The notes below the pieces were generated by a model, which was not told the origin of the DNA, searched no databases, and saw nothing but the letters and a program-made list of their open reading frames with translations. A DNA stretch of 13,116 bases from Myxococcales bacterium (GTDB taxonomy: Bacteria; Myxococcota; Polyangia; Polyangiales; Polyangiaceae), in NCBI GenBank assembly GCA_020430865.1, contig JAGQIY010000060.1:1-13116 (forward strand), in the 5' to 3' direction. The translations under genes and the position numbers were made by a program. Of the stretch, positions 1 through 7,296 are shown piece after piece; the stretch's first letter is position 1, and every line of letters begins with the position of its first letter.

Positions 1-335
1 GACAGCTCACGGCGCACCACCGCTCCCGCCTCGACCTCGTTCAGGACATCAGTCCCGGTGATGTCCGCGGGCAGCAGATCCGGCGTGAACTGAACCCGGC
101 CAAAGCTCAGGTCCAACGCGCGCGCGACGGACGAGACGAGCAGCGTCTTGGCCAGTCCAGGGACGCCGACGAGCAACGCGTGCCCGCGGGCGAGCAGCGT
201 GACCAGCAACGCGTCGACGACCTCGCTCTGCCCCACGACCGCGTGTGCGACCTGCTCACGGAGCGCACCACATGCGGTGGAGCAGCGGTCCAACAGGTCG
301 ATATCTTGTGATTCTTCAATGGGTGCGACTGACAC
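1..335 (-). CDS. MoxR-family AAA+ ATPase (partial, C-terminus beyond left edge)
   Basis: MoxR proteins are AAA+ ATPases that act as chaperone-like factors, often for VWA-domain or DUF58 partners encoded downstream. The visible 111 residues begin at a GTG (333-335), preceded at good spacing by a GGAG ribosome binding site (complement of about 341-344); no ATG lies upstream in frame before the region becomes non-coding. The N-terminus leads into the family signature VVGQSEVVDALLVTLLARGH, then a clear Walker A motif GVPGLAKT at residues 57-64 and the MoxR block FTPDLLPADITGTDVL soon after. Walker B, sensor regions and lid domain lie beyond the window. The gene diverges from the small membrane-protein gene at 488 across 152 nt. 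Family assignment is firm; the cellular process cannot be told without the downstream partners. Confidence 0.95.
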   Translation of the reverse strand, partial: MSVAPIEESQDIDLLDRCSTACGALREQVAHAVVGQSEVVDALLVTLLARGHALLVGVPGLAKTLLVSSVARALDLSFGRVQFTPDLLPADITGTDVLNEVEAGAVVRREL

Positions 336-360
336 GAAAGCTCCAGAAAGGCGGCGCGAG

Positions 361-394
361 CTTAGCCCGAAACCTCGCTTGGTGCAGGGCTAAG
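361..394. repeat. 8-bp inverted repeat in divergent intergenic region
   Basis: CTTAGCCC (361-368) and GGGCTAAG (387-394) are perfect inverted arms separated by 18 nt. They lie between the GTG start of the moxR-like gene and the first plus-strand gene. Centre-to-centre spacing of 19 nt is near two helical turns, so an operator is possible, but an 8-bp repeat can occur by chance. No convincing -35/-10 pair was found in this 152-nt gap. Confidence 0.35.
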
Positions 395-487
395 GCCCAG
401 TCAGGGCCCACTCGCCCAGCCTGGCTAGGTCGAAGCGGGCGGTCTCTGAGTTGCCTCGGGGGAGTTCGACGTGTAAGCGAAGCTCGG

Positions 488-730
488 ATGCGTTCCAACC
501 CTGTGCCCGTCACCGCCCGGATCGACGCCTGGAGCGTGTGGAGCCAGCGACCCGACGCCGGGGACGCGGGTCCCGCCCCTGCGCGGATCGTCGAAGTTCG
601 GCCCCAGGGGCTGGCGAACGGCAAGTTCGGCTGGCCCGGTTGGGGAATTGGCTTGGTCGGCGGATTCCTGCTCCTGCTTGGCCTCGCCTTCTGGAGTGCG
701 CGCGTCTATCAGTACAGGAAGCGCGGCTGA
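488..730 (+). CDS. small single-pass membrane protein, unknown function
   Basis: An 80-residue protein that I do not recognise. The N-terminal ~50 residues are polar and proline-rich; a glycine-started hydrophobic segment (GWGIGLVGGFLLLLGLAFW, about residues 52-70) is followed by a basic tail YQYRKRG. That suggests one membrane helix with the C-terminus in the cytoplasm by the positive-inside rule. Codon third positions are mostly G or C throughout, like the neighbouring genes, which supports real coding. The ATG at 488 is chosen because upstream in-frame sequence loses coding character; the ribosome binding site is weak, so the exact start is uncertain. It ends 28 nt before the LPG-synthase-TM gene and is probably co-transcribed with it. 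Confidence 0.6.
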   Translation: MRSNPVPVTARIDAWSVWSQRPDAGDAGPAPARIVEVRPQGLANGKFGWPGWGIGLVGGFLLLLGLAFWSARVYQYRKRG

Positions 731-758
731 CGCAGTCGCCCACCCACCCTATCGCTCA

Positions 759-1748
759 ATGAATCGCTTTCTTAGGCGCGTGCTCTTCGCGCTGCTGCTC
801 GGCGTGCTGATCTACGGCGCGTTCGTCGTCTACTCGGGGATCAGCGCCGTCCGCGCCAGCCTCGGGGACTTCCGCTGGTGGACCTTCGCCGCAGCGCTTG
901 GACTCGCCACGTTCAACTACGTCCTGCGCTTCGCCAAGTGGGAGTACTACCTGGCGCGGCTCGAGGTCCGAGGTGTACCAAAGTCCGAGAGCTTTCTCGT
1001 CTTCCTCTCGGGGTTCGTGCTGACCGTCACCCCTGGCAAGGTCGGCGAGGTCTTCAAGAGCGCTGTCTTGGCGGAGACGCATGGCGTGCCCATGCCCCGG
1101 ACCGCGCCCATCGTGATCGCGGAGCGCCTCACCGACGTCATCGCAGTGATTCTGCTCATCGCCCTGGGCTCCGTCGGCTTCGACGGTGGCCTGAAGTGGG
1201 CCGTGGCGGGCACGGTGCTGGTATCGATCGGACTGGTGCTGATCCTCTGGCCGACGCCAATGAACTGGCTGCTCCACAAGGCCGAGAACAGCAGCGGCCG
1301 CCTCAATCGCCTGGCACCCAAGCTGCGGGAGTCGGTGGAGTCGCTGCGCATCGTCGCCAGCCCCGGGGCCCTGTTGATCCCGACTCTGCTCTCGGTGATT
1401 GGCTGGGGCTGCGAAGGTCTGGCGCTGTGGCTGCTGCTCGAGGGCTTCGGCTTCCCCGTACCCATGTCCCTCGCGGTCTTCTTCTACGCCACGGCCACGC
1501 TCGCGGGCGCCGTCGTTCCCGTCCCCGGCGGGCTCGGCGTGGCCGAGGCGCTGATCCGCGAGCAACTCGTGCAACTCGCACAGGTCCCCCACGGCATCGC
1601 GACCAGCGCGATGCTGCTGGTCCGTCTGGCAACGCTGTGGTGGGCGGTGTTGGTAGGCTTCGCAGCTCTGGCTGTGTTGCGCCGTCGCTTCCCTGGACTG
1701 CTGCGCGAGCAGACGCCTCCGCTCGAAGTGAACCACAACCACGGCTAG
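759..1748 (+). CDS. LPG-synthase-TM / UPF0104 family integral membrane protein
   Basis: A 329-residue multi-pass membrane protein of the family that includes the membrane domain of lysylphosphatidylglycerol synthase (MprF) and AglD-like proteins (LPG_synthase_TM). Two family hallmarks are visible: TPGKVGEVFKS after the first third (the TPG..GE motif in GFVLTVTPGKVGE) and VVPVPGGLGVAEAL near the C-terminus (the PGGLGv.E motif). About seven or eight hydrophobic segments are present, starting with an N-terminal basic-then-hydrophobic stretch MNRFLRRVLFALLLGVLIYG. There is no MprF catalytic domain, so it is the stand-alone form, usually thought to move or modify lipid-linked substrates. The ATG at 759 is chosen because upstream in-frame sequence overlaps the previous gene; no strong Shine-Dalgarno is present. 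Substrate unknown. Confidence 0.9.
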   Translation: MNRFLRRVLFALLLGVLIYGAFVVYSGISAVRASLGDFRWWTFAAALGLATFNYVLRFAKWEYYLARLEVRGVPKSESFLVFLSGFVLTVTPGKVGEVFKSAVLAETHGVPMPRTAPIVIAERLTDVIAVILLIALGSVGFDGGLKWAVAGTVLVSIGLVLILWPTPMNWLLHKAENSSGRLNRLAPKLRESVESLRIVASPGALLIPTLLSVIGWGCEGLALWLLLEGFGFPVPMSLAVFFYATATLAGAVVPVPGGLGVAEALIREQLVQLAQVPHGIATSAMLLVRLATLWWAVLVGFAALAVLRRRFPGLLREQTPPLEVNHNHG

Positions 1749-1870
1749 TCGGCGGTCGAAGCGGAAGCCTCGTCCTGGCACGCCGGCGAGAGGGAGCGCT
1801 CCGAGCTGCGCCCCTGCCGCCGGCGATCGCTTCACGCCCCGCGGCGTCAGCTTTGATATAGGGTAACGCC

Positions 1871-2797
1871 ATGTCTCCCTTCAGCAGCTCGCGCCTGCTC
1901 GCACCTGGGCTGCTCCTCGGGATCTCGCTGGTTGCGGCTTGTGGAGGTTCGAGTCCCTCGGCCACGGCGCCCCAGGGCGGGGCTGATTCGCGACCAGACG
2001 ACACCTTCGCCGACGCGGCCAGCGTTTCCGCGGTGCAAAGCAAGCTGAATCAGCTGAGCGACGCGACTCACATCGATCTCGCAGGCAAGGACCTCGGCGC
2101 CGAGCTGGGCGCCGCGTTGGCGAACTTTGCGAAAGCCAAGGACATCGTGGTCCTGGACCTGAGCGAGAACGAGCTGGGCGCCGACGGTGTCGAGGCGCTC
2201 ATCGCCGCGGACTTCGCTTCCCTGGAGCAGCTGGATCTCGGCGGAAATGATATCGGCGACGAGGGCGCCGCACTGCTTGGCCGACTCAGGGCGCCCAAAC
2301 TCGCCGCGCTGAACCTCAGCGGAAACGACATCAGCGAGACGGGTGCCGAGAGCCTGGCCCGGAGCGCCACCTTGAGCAGTCTCGAGAGCCTCGACCTCAC
2401 GATGAATCCGGTAGGTCCAGAGGGCGCCACCGCCCTCGCGCGGTCCGCGAATCTGGTCGAGCTGCGTCAGCTCTTTCTGCTCGGGTGCGATATTGGAGAG
2501 GAGGGCGCGCAGGCCGTGGCGGCCTCGACGAGCCTGAAGGGGCTCGAGCTGCTCGCGCTGGCGGGGAACGCGATCGGAGACGCCGGCACCCGGGCCATCG
2601 CGAGCGCCGCCTCCCTTGGCAGCCTGCGCCAGCTCGACCTGAGCGCGAACGACATTGGCGACTCCGGCGCGACAGCGCTATCCAGCTCGAAGACCTTGAA
2701 CAGCCTGGAGACCCTGGAGCTGCTGGTGAACCCGGAGATCCACGACGCCGCGCGGAAAAAACTCAAGCAGCGCTTCGGGGACAAGCTGAAGCTCTGA
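1871..2797 (+). CDS. leucine-rich-repeat lipoprotein (ribonuclease-inhibitor-like LRRs)
   Basis: A 308-residue predicted lipoprotein. Residues 1-23 form a signal peptide ending in the lipobox LVAAC, with Cys24 the lipidation site and GGSS following, so export and membrane anchoring are likely. After a ~30-residue linker the rest is eight to nine leucine-rich repeats of 25-27 residues with the pattern L..LDLS.N.IGd.GA.aLA. This is the long ribonuclease-inhibitor type, with a predicted helix in each repeat, more often seen in eukaryotic-style LRR proteins. Examples start at LEQLDLGGNDIGDEGA and LRQLDLSANDIGDSGA. The repeats differ in sequence, so this is an old array. AGGG precedes the ATG at suitable spacing. 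It probably binds protein or another ligand at the envelope; the partner is unknown. It converges on rluD with 3 nt between stops. Confidence 0.9.
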   Translation: MSPFSSSRLLAPGLLLGISLVAACGGSSPSATAPQGGADSRPDDTFADAASVSAVQSKLNQLSDATHIDLAGKDLGAELGAALANFAKAKDIVVLDLSENELGADGVEALIAADFASLEQLDLGGNDIGDEGAALLGRLRAPKLAALNLSGNDISETGAESLARSATLSSLESLDLTMNPVGPEGATALARSANLVELRQLFLLGCDIGEEGAQAVAASTSLKGLELLALAGNAIGDAGTRAIASAASLGSLRQLDLSANDIGDSGATALSSSKTLNSLETLELLVNPEIHDAARKKLKQRFGDKLKL

Positions 2798-2800
2798 CGC

Positions 2801-3817
2801 TCAGCGGGCACGCACCGCGAGCTCCCTGAGCGCCTCCAAGGCGGCGGCGAAGTCAGGAGGCAACGCGCTACGGAACAGCAAGCGTTCTCCGGTCGCTGGA
2901 TGGGTGAACCCGAGCTCCGCCGCGTGGAGCGCCTGTCGATCCAGGCGCGAGGCGATCTCCGTCAGCCTCGGGTCGTTGGAGCGGCGACCGTACAGCGCGT
3001 CACCAATGATCGGCGTCTTGCTCTGCTCCGCCAAGTGCACGCGGATCTGGTGTGTCCGTCCGGTTTCCAGGCGGCAACTCACCAGCGCCGCCAGTCCAAA
3101 CGACTCGAGCAGCTCGATGTGGGTCACCGCACGGCGGCCCTGTCCGAGCAATGACGTGAAGCGCTGCCGATGCACGGGATGCCGACCGTGAAACGTCTCG
3201 AAGGAGCCCGTCTTTGGCACCCCCAGAGTGAGCGCCTGGTACTCGCGATCGATGCTGTGCGCCTCGAACTGTGCTTTCAGGCCTTCTCGTGTCGCCGCGT
3301 CGCGCGCGACCACCAGGAGCCCGCTCGTGTCCTTGTCCAGGCGGTGAACGATACCCGGGCGCAGGAAGCCCTCGGGGTCCCGCGCATCCACGGGCAGCGC
3401 CTGGAAACCGGGACGCGCGAGCAAGCCGTTGACCAGCGTCCCCGAAGGGTGGCCGGCTCCTGGGTGCACGACCAGCCCGGCAGGCTTGTCCACCACCAGC
3501 AAGTGGGGGTCCTCGTATACGACGTCGTAGACCACCCCCGGATCCGGCAATGCGTCACTCAGTGCGGGTGGCGCAGGTTCGACCTCCACCACATCCCCCT
3601 CCCTCAACGAAGTGCTCGCGCCCTGGACTTCCCCGTTGAGCCAAACCCTTTCCTCACGGATCCATCGCTGCAGCTCCGCGCGAGAGACGTCGGGCAGCAG
3701 GCGCGCGAGCGCGCGATCGAGCCGCTCGGCCTTGGCCTTGCCACTCGAGGAATAGCCACGAATGGCCAGCTCGGGGGTGATCTCAAAACGCTGTCGCACG
3801 CTGACCGGAAGCGTCAT
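2801..3817 (-). CDS. rluD: RluA/RluD-family 23S rRNA pseudouridine synthase
   Basis: A 338-residue enzyme that converts specific uridines to pseudouridine, by family most likely in helix 69 of 23S rRNA. Residues ~31-80 are an S4-like RNA-binding domain (RLDRALARLLPDVSRAELQR followed by VWLNGE). The catalytic domain follows, with the signature GIVHRLDKDTSGLLVVA at residues ~155-171; Asp161 in HRLD is the catalytic aspartate. The C-terminal block RLETGTHQIR-type motif reads LETGRTHQIRVHLA. Length and domain order match the family. The ATG at 3817 is chosen because it is the first start after the upstream gene stops at 3870; the Shine-Dalgarno is poor, suggesting translation depends on the operon. 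It is the last gene of a four-gene unit. RluA versus RluD specificity is not settled by sequence alone. Confidence 0.93.
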   Translation of the reverse strand: MTLPVSVRQRFEITPELAIRGYSSSGKAKAERLDRALARLLPDVSRAELQRWIREERVWLNGEVQGASTSLREGDVVEVEPAPPALSDALPDPGVVYDVVYEDPHLLVVDKPAGLVVHPGAGHPSGTLVNGLLARPGFQALPVDARDPEGFLRPGIVHRLDKDTSGLLVVARDAATREGLKAQFEAHSIDREYQALTLGVPKTGSFETFHGRHPVHRQRFTSLLGQGRRAVTHIELLESFGLAALVSCRLETGRTHQIRVHLAEQSKTPIIGDALYGRRSNDPRLTEIASRLDRQALHAAELGFTHPATGERLLFRSALPPDFAAALEALRELAVRAR

Positions 3818-3869
3818 ACCCGAAAAGGCGTGCTGGCGCTCCGCTTCGCGAGCTTCGTCGGGCTGAGTG

Positions 3870-4133
3870 TCACCAGAGGCGGCTCTTGATGTGCCCCTTC
3901 GACTTGACCAGGATGTCGACCAGCGCGCGATCGTAGAAATTCCGCTGATACAGGTCAGGAGATACGCGGCTCTTGTAAAGCGCCCGCCCCTCCTCGATCT
4001 CCTCGCTGAGCTCATCGAACAGGTTGTCCGTCTCGATTCCACGCACGATCTTCTCCTCGTTGTAGAGGGAAAGGTCGCTCGCGATGGCGCGAGCAAGGCG
4101 ACGAGCGGCTTCTTCAGTTTCGATCAGCGGCAT
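3870..4133 (-). CDS. conserved-looking small acidic protein, unknown function
   Basis: An 87-residue soluble protein with no signal peptide or membrane segment. It is rich in Glu and Asp in the first two thirds (NLFDELSEEIEEGRALYKSR) and ends in a basic, aromatic tail KSKGHIKSRLW. It is predicted to be largely helical. It has an excellent ribosome binding site, GGAGGAG 9 nt before the ATG (complement of about 4142-4148), and its start overlaps the end of the glycosyltransferase gene by 20 nt, so translation is probably coupled. Composition and spacing support a genuine gene. I have an impression of similar small proteins in other deltaproteobacterial-type genomes, but cannot name a family or function. 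The position before rluD suggests a housekeeping role, which is inference only. Confidence 0.85.
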   Translation of the reverse strand: MPLIETEEAARRLARAIASDLSLYNEEKIVRGIETDNLFDELSEEIEEGRALYKSRVSPDLYQRNFYDRALVDILVKSKGHIKSRLW

Positions 4134-5505
4134 CCAGGTTCTCCTCCGCGCCAGTATCCCCTCGCCTACCCTGAAGTGTCAAAGCCCCGATGGCCGCGAC
4201 CACGAGCGCCGGGGTGGTCACCAACGCGTAGCGAGTGGCGCCGAAGAACACCGCGTGGGTCATCAGCGTGGTGCCCAGGGTCCAAAACGCCATCTGAAGC
4301 GCAGGTGGTCGACGCGGAAACAGGGCCAACAACACCAAGATCACCACGTACGCGGGCCATAACCACTTCAAGAAGAGGAACGGGGCGCCGATCAGGGCGA
4401 GCGCCCGCCGAACCCGACACCGGCTGACGCTGCCTCCGGCGCCACGGGCGGCCAAGCCCAGGAGAAGCGCGCCCGCCGTGAAGCGGAGCCACAGCAGCTC
4501 CCACCCGAACAGCAGCGCCCGGGGGAGCTCGGGGAAAGCGTCCGCATTCGACGTGTGGAGGTACCATCCGGGTGCGTCCCCGTAGTCGAAGGTGTGCGAG
4601 AGCTTGGCCGGCACCAAGCCGAGCCACACGCCTGGGTGCTCCAGGATCCGCCGACGTGCCGCGCGCCGGAAGCACATGTCCTTCGCCGCCTCGCCCCAGA
4701 CCTCGCGACACTCATCGGGGAACCCGACGTCTTCCACCGACAGCCAGGCGCCCGTGGCGTGCTCGCCGGCTCCGATCAACAGGTTCCAGCCCCCGTTGGC
4801 GCTGATCCAGACGCAGCGGTCCATTCGCGCACAGTTCCGAGCGGTCCACGGCAAGGTGACCATGACGGCGACGATCCCGATCATCGCGGCACGCAGCAGG
4901 CGCCGCGCCCCGTTCGCTCGTGAGGCAAGTAGACCGAACAGCGGCGCCAACACGATCAGCTGAGGGCGCATCAACGTCAGCGCTCCCAACCCGAACCCGA
5001 GCACGGCGACGCCCCACCCCGGCCGGCGGCCGAGCTTCGTCCTGGCGACCGCGCCGAGGATCAAGACCCCGGCCGCCACCACCCCCTCCGTCATCAACGC
5101 AGGGGTATAGAAGAGCAGGCTCGGGTGGAGCGCGATCGCCAGCCCACCAACCCAGGCTCCGCGGCGCGAGCTTGTTTCCTCTAGGATCCGCACTGCCGCC
5201 CAGGCGGCGCCAGCACCCACGAGGGCGTTGAAGAGCATCGCGCTCCAGGGCTTCGGCCCGAACAGCCAGTAGAGCGCCCCAACCACGGCGGGATATCCCA
5301 CCGGATAGTGCGCCGCGTAGGTGACTGCCCCGTCGGGCCACGCCCAGGTGTAGCCGAGCCCCTGGGCGATACGGCCCGCGACCACATGATAGAACGCGCC
5401 GTCGGCCGCAGGGGGGAAGCGTCCCGCCGCCCACCAGACCAGCACGAGGCGAAGCAGCAGCGCCACGCAGAAGCACGCCCACGCGGGGTCACGCCAGCGC
5501 TTCAT
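4114..5505 (-). CDS. GT39/ArnT-like integral membrane glycosyltransferase
   Basis: A 463-residue protein with about ten hydrophobic segments, resembling dolichyl/polyprenyl-phosphate-sugar-dependent glycosyltransferases (PMT/ArnT-like, GT39/GT83 group). The first periplasmic loop carries the acidic motif PAADGAFYHVVAGRIAQG, with Asp35 and Tyr39 in the position where the family has its catalytic acidic residue and D.xYY pattern. The loop after the mid-protein helices (VWISANGGWNLLIGAGEHA) also resembles this family. The ATG at 5505 overlaps the maf stop codon as ATGA, indicating translational coupling; a longer start inside maf is less likely. The enzyme probably transfers a sugar from a lipid carrier on the periplasmic face; donor and acceptor are unknown. 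Nothing else in the operon is a sugar gene, so the association with maf and rluD is probably only transcriptional. Confidence 0.83.
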   Translation of the reverse strand: MKRWRDPAWACFCVALLLRLVLVWWAAGRFPPAADGAFYHVVAGRIAQGLGYTWAWPDGAVTYAAHYPVGYPAVVGALYWLFGPKPWSAMLFNALVGAGAAWAAVRILEETSSRRGAWVGGLAIALHPSLLFYTPALMTEGVVAAGVLILGAVARTKLGRRPGWGVAVLGFGLGALTLMRPQLIVLAPLFGLLASRANGARRLLRAAMIGIVAVMVTLPWTARNCARMDRCVWISANGGWNLLIGAGEHATGAWLSVEDVGFPDECREVWGEAAKDMCFRRAARRRILEHPGVWLGLVPAKLSHTFDYGDAPGWYLHTSNADAFPELPRALLFGWELLWLRFTAGALLLGLAARGAGGSVSRCRVRRALALIGAPFLFLKWLWPAYVVILVLLALFPRRPPALQMAFWTLGTTLMTHAVFFGATRYALVTTPALVVAAIGALTLQGRRGDTGAEENLDAADRN

Positions 5506-6110
5506 GCAGGGAAGCCAGCGAGCAGGCCCAGACGCTCCAGGTCCTGAACCAGCGCGCACGTCGGCAACCCGACGACGTTGGAGTACGAGCCTCGAATGGC
5601 GCTGACCAGGTAAGATCCGATTCCCTGGATCGCGTATCCCCCAGCCTTGTCGAAGCCCTCCCCCGTCGCTGCGTAGCGACGCAGCGAGCGCTCCTCACAG
5701 CTTCTGAATGCGACCCACGTCGTTTCCGTGTGACACCGAACGGGCTGGAGCTCACGCTCGAACCAACCCAGACGGTAACAAGTCATCACTCGGTGCTCTC
5801 TCCCCACCAGCAAGGCCAACATGTCGAACGCCTCGACGGCGTTCGCTGGCTTTCCAAGGATCCGCTCGTCGCACACCACGCTCGTGTCAGCCACCAGTAG
5901 CAGCCGTCGCTCGCCTGCAGGAAGCTGCTCGGCTACCGCCTCGAGCTTCGACAGCGTCACCCGCTCCAGGTAAGCCTCCGCGGGCTCCCCCTCGAGCACC
6001 GTCTCGTCCACGTCGGCGCGCCCCAGGCAGAAGCTCAGCCCCAGTTGTCGCAACAGCTCCGCCCGCCGCGGCGACGCGGAGCCCAGCACCAGCTTCGAAT
6101 CAGCAGACAT
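5502..6110 (-). CDS. maf: Maf-family nucleoside triphosphate pyrophosphatase
   Basis: A 202-residue cytoplasmic enzyme that hydrolyses nucleoside triphosphates to monophosphates, often dTTP/UTP or modified nucleotides, cleaning the nucleotide pool; the family is also linked to septum-formation inhibition. All core motifs are present: GSASPRRAELL at residues 10-20, the VDE..EGEPAEAYLERV block at ~34-51, VADTSVV at 73-79 with the active-site Asp75, ILGKP at 84-88, and the C-terminal FDKAGGYAIQGIGSYLV followed by GSYSNVVGLP. Length is normal. The ATG at 6110 gives the usual short lead before the first motif; an in-frame TTG at 6140 is possible but less typical. It heads the maf-GT39-87aa-rluD unit. 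Confidence 0.95.
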   Translation of the reverse strand: MSADSKLVLGSASPRRAELLRQLGLSFCLGRADVDETVLEGEPAEAYLERVTLSKLEAVAEQLPAGERRLLLVADTSVVCDERILGKPANAVEAFDMLALLVGREHRVMTCYRLGWFERELQPVRCHTETTWVAFRSCEERSLRRYAATGEGFDKAGGYAIQGIGSYLVSAIRGSYSNVVGLPTCALVQDLERLGLLAGFPA

Positions 6111-6126
6111 TCGCTGGCAGCGCGTA

Positions 6127-6142
6127 CGCCAATCCGCCAATC
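6127..6142. repeat. tandem 8-bp direct repeat upstream of maf
   Basis: CGCCAATC occurs twice in direct succession (6127-6134 and 6135-6142) in the 132-nt gap between the divergent maf and outer-membrane-protein genes. It may be part of a control region, or could fall within a longer maf N-terminus if a TTG at 6140 is used. No clear -35/-10 pair was identified for either gene here. Confidence 0.3.
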
Positions 6143-6242
6143 AGGACAACCCAGAGCTCCAGATCGCTGGGGGACCACATCCTGCGAGTAGGCTTTCGGG
6201 TCGCGGGTCTTACGCTGGCGCGCGGCTCTCTTGCTCACCCCC

Positions 6243-7265
6243 ATGCCCTCCTCCCTCGAGCGCGCCCATCGCGCACAACTCCACCACGCCAGGCGTGCAC
6301 TCGGCGTGCTCGGCCTGCTCGCGGTGTGGATTCCCGCGGAGGCGCTCGCGGCGGACTGCGACGCCGCACAGTCTCCGTGCGTCCCCGCCTCCTCGCTCTG
6401 GGTTCGCGCGGGATACTCTCGCTGGCAGTCGTTGCCCGCGCCTCGACTCACCGAACCAGGGCAGCTCTCCGTCAACCTGACAGGTGAGTACGCCTACAAA
6501 CCGCTGCTGCTCGAGGTTCCCTCTCCCGACCCGGACGGACGCGAGATCCGCGTGGTGCATCACCGCATCGGGACCACCCTTGGTGCGCGCTACTCGCCCG
6601 TGTCGGGGGTCGAGGTGGGTCTGAGCCTGCCGTTCGTGGCCTACCAGACCGGCGCGGGCACCTCGGCCGTGACCGACCGCAGCGCGGATCCGATCCCCCG
6701 CAGCGCGCTCGGTGATCCACGTCTCGAAGCGCGGTACCGGCTGACCGACGGCGACTATGGAAGCTTCGACGCCGGCGCGTTCATCCTATTTCCCCTTGGC
6801 AATCAAAGCGCCCATGCGGGCGAGCCCAGCTTCGTGATCGCCCCCGAGCTGATCTGGGGAGGTCGCCTGGGCCGACTGAGCATGGGTGGGGGGTTAGGGG
6901 TACGTCTACGCAAGACGGTGGACCTCGGCAACGCGAGCTACGGAAGCCAGCTCTCACTACAGCTGGCGCTCGACCTCGAGATCGTCGAGCGCTGGCTCAG
7001 CCTGGCAACGGAGGCCCAGGTCCTGAGTGGCTTCGTCGCGCGAGAGGTCCAGGTGGACGCCGACACCCGCACCAGGCACCTGGAGCGTCCCGCCGAGTGG
7101 CTGGCCGGAGTCCGAAGCGAACCGCTCGAGCGGCTGCAGCTGGCGATCATGGCAGGCACTGCGCTTCCGTTCGGAAGCGAAACGACTCGCACGCACAGCG
7201 AGACCTTCGCGAGCCTCTCCGCAGCTCGCTTCCACGGCTTGCTGGACGCCAGGTACCGCTTCTAG
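6243..7265 (+). CDS. outer-membrane beta-barrel protein, OmpA-N-like, no OmpA C-terminal domain
   Basis: A 340-residue exported protein. The start region has a basic stretch followed by a hydrophobic core LGVLGLLAVWIPAEALA, a signal peptide with probable cleavage near residue 37. The mature part alternates polar and hydrophobic residues in short strands typical of a beta-barrel, with family-like blocks GEYAYKPLLLEV, GTTLGARYSPVSGVEVGLSL, ALGDPRLEARYRL and GAFILFPLGN. It ends YRF, the aromatic C-terminus expected for outer-membrane insertion by the Bam complex. The layout resembles the N-terminal barrel of myxobacterial OmpA-family proteins, but there is no peptidoglycan-binding OmpA domain or calcium-binding repeats. 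ATG at 6243 is preferred over an in-frame TTG at 6231. Converges on the OPX gene with 31 nt between. Function unknown; possibly a porin or adhesin. Confidence 0.8.
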   Translation: MPSSLERAHRAQLHHARRALGVLGLLAVWIPAEALAADCDAAQSPCVPASSLWVRAGYSRWQSLPAPRLTEPGQLSVNLTGEYAYKPLLLEVPSPDPDGREIRVVHHRIGTTLGARYSPVSGVEVGLSLPFVAYQTGAGTSAVTDRSADPIPRSALGDPRLEARYRLTDGDYGSFDAGAFILFPLGNQSAHAGEPSFVIAPELIWGGRLGRLSMGGGLGVRLRKTVDLGNASYGSQLSLQLALDLEIVERWLSLATEAQVLSGFVAREVQVDADTRTRHLERPAEWLAGVRSEPLERLQLAIMAGTALPFGSETTRTHSETFASLSAARFHGLLDARYRF

Positions 7266-7296
7266 CCTTCGGCGCCAGCATGACCTGCGACTAGAA

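Noticed and set aside
756..1835. 359-codon open frame on the minus strand opposite the LPG-synthase-TM gene
   Set aside because: Its product is low-complexity, rich in Gln, Glu, Arg and His with no domain pattern. It is a GC-driven antisense shadow of a gene with clear family motifs.
6111..6238. Minus-strand basic peptide upstream of maf (SKRAARQRKTRDPKAYSQDV)
   Set aside because: Looks somewhat protein-like, but its frame continues into the wrong frame of maf without a nearby stop and lacks a clear ribosome binding site; not enough to call a gene.
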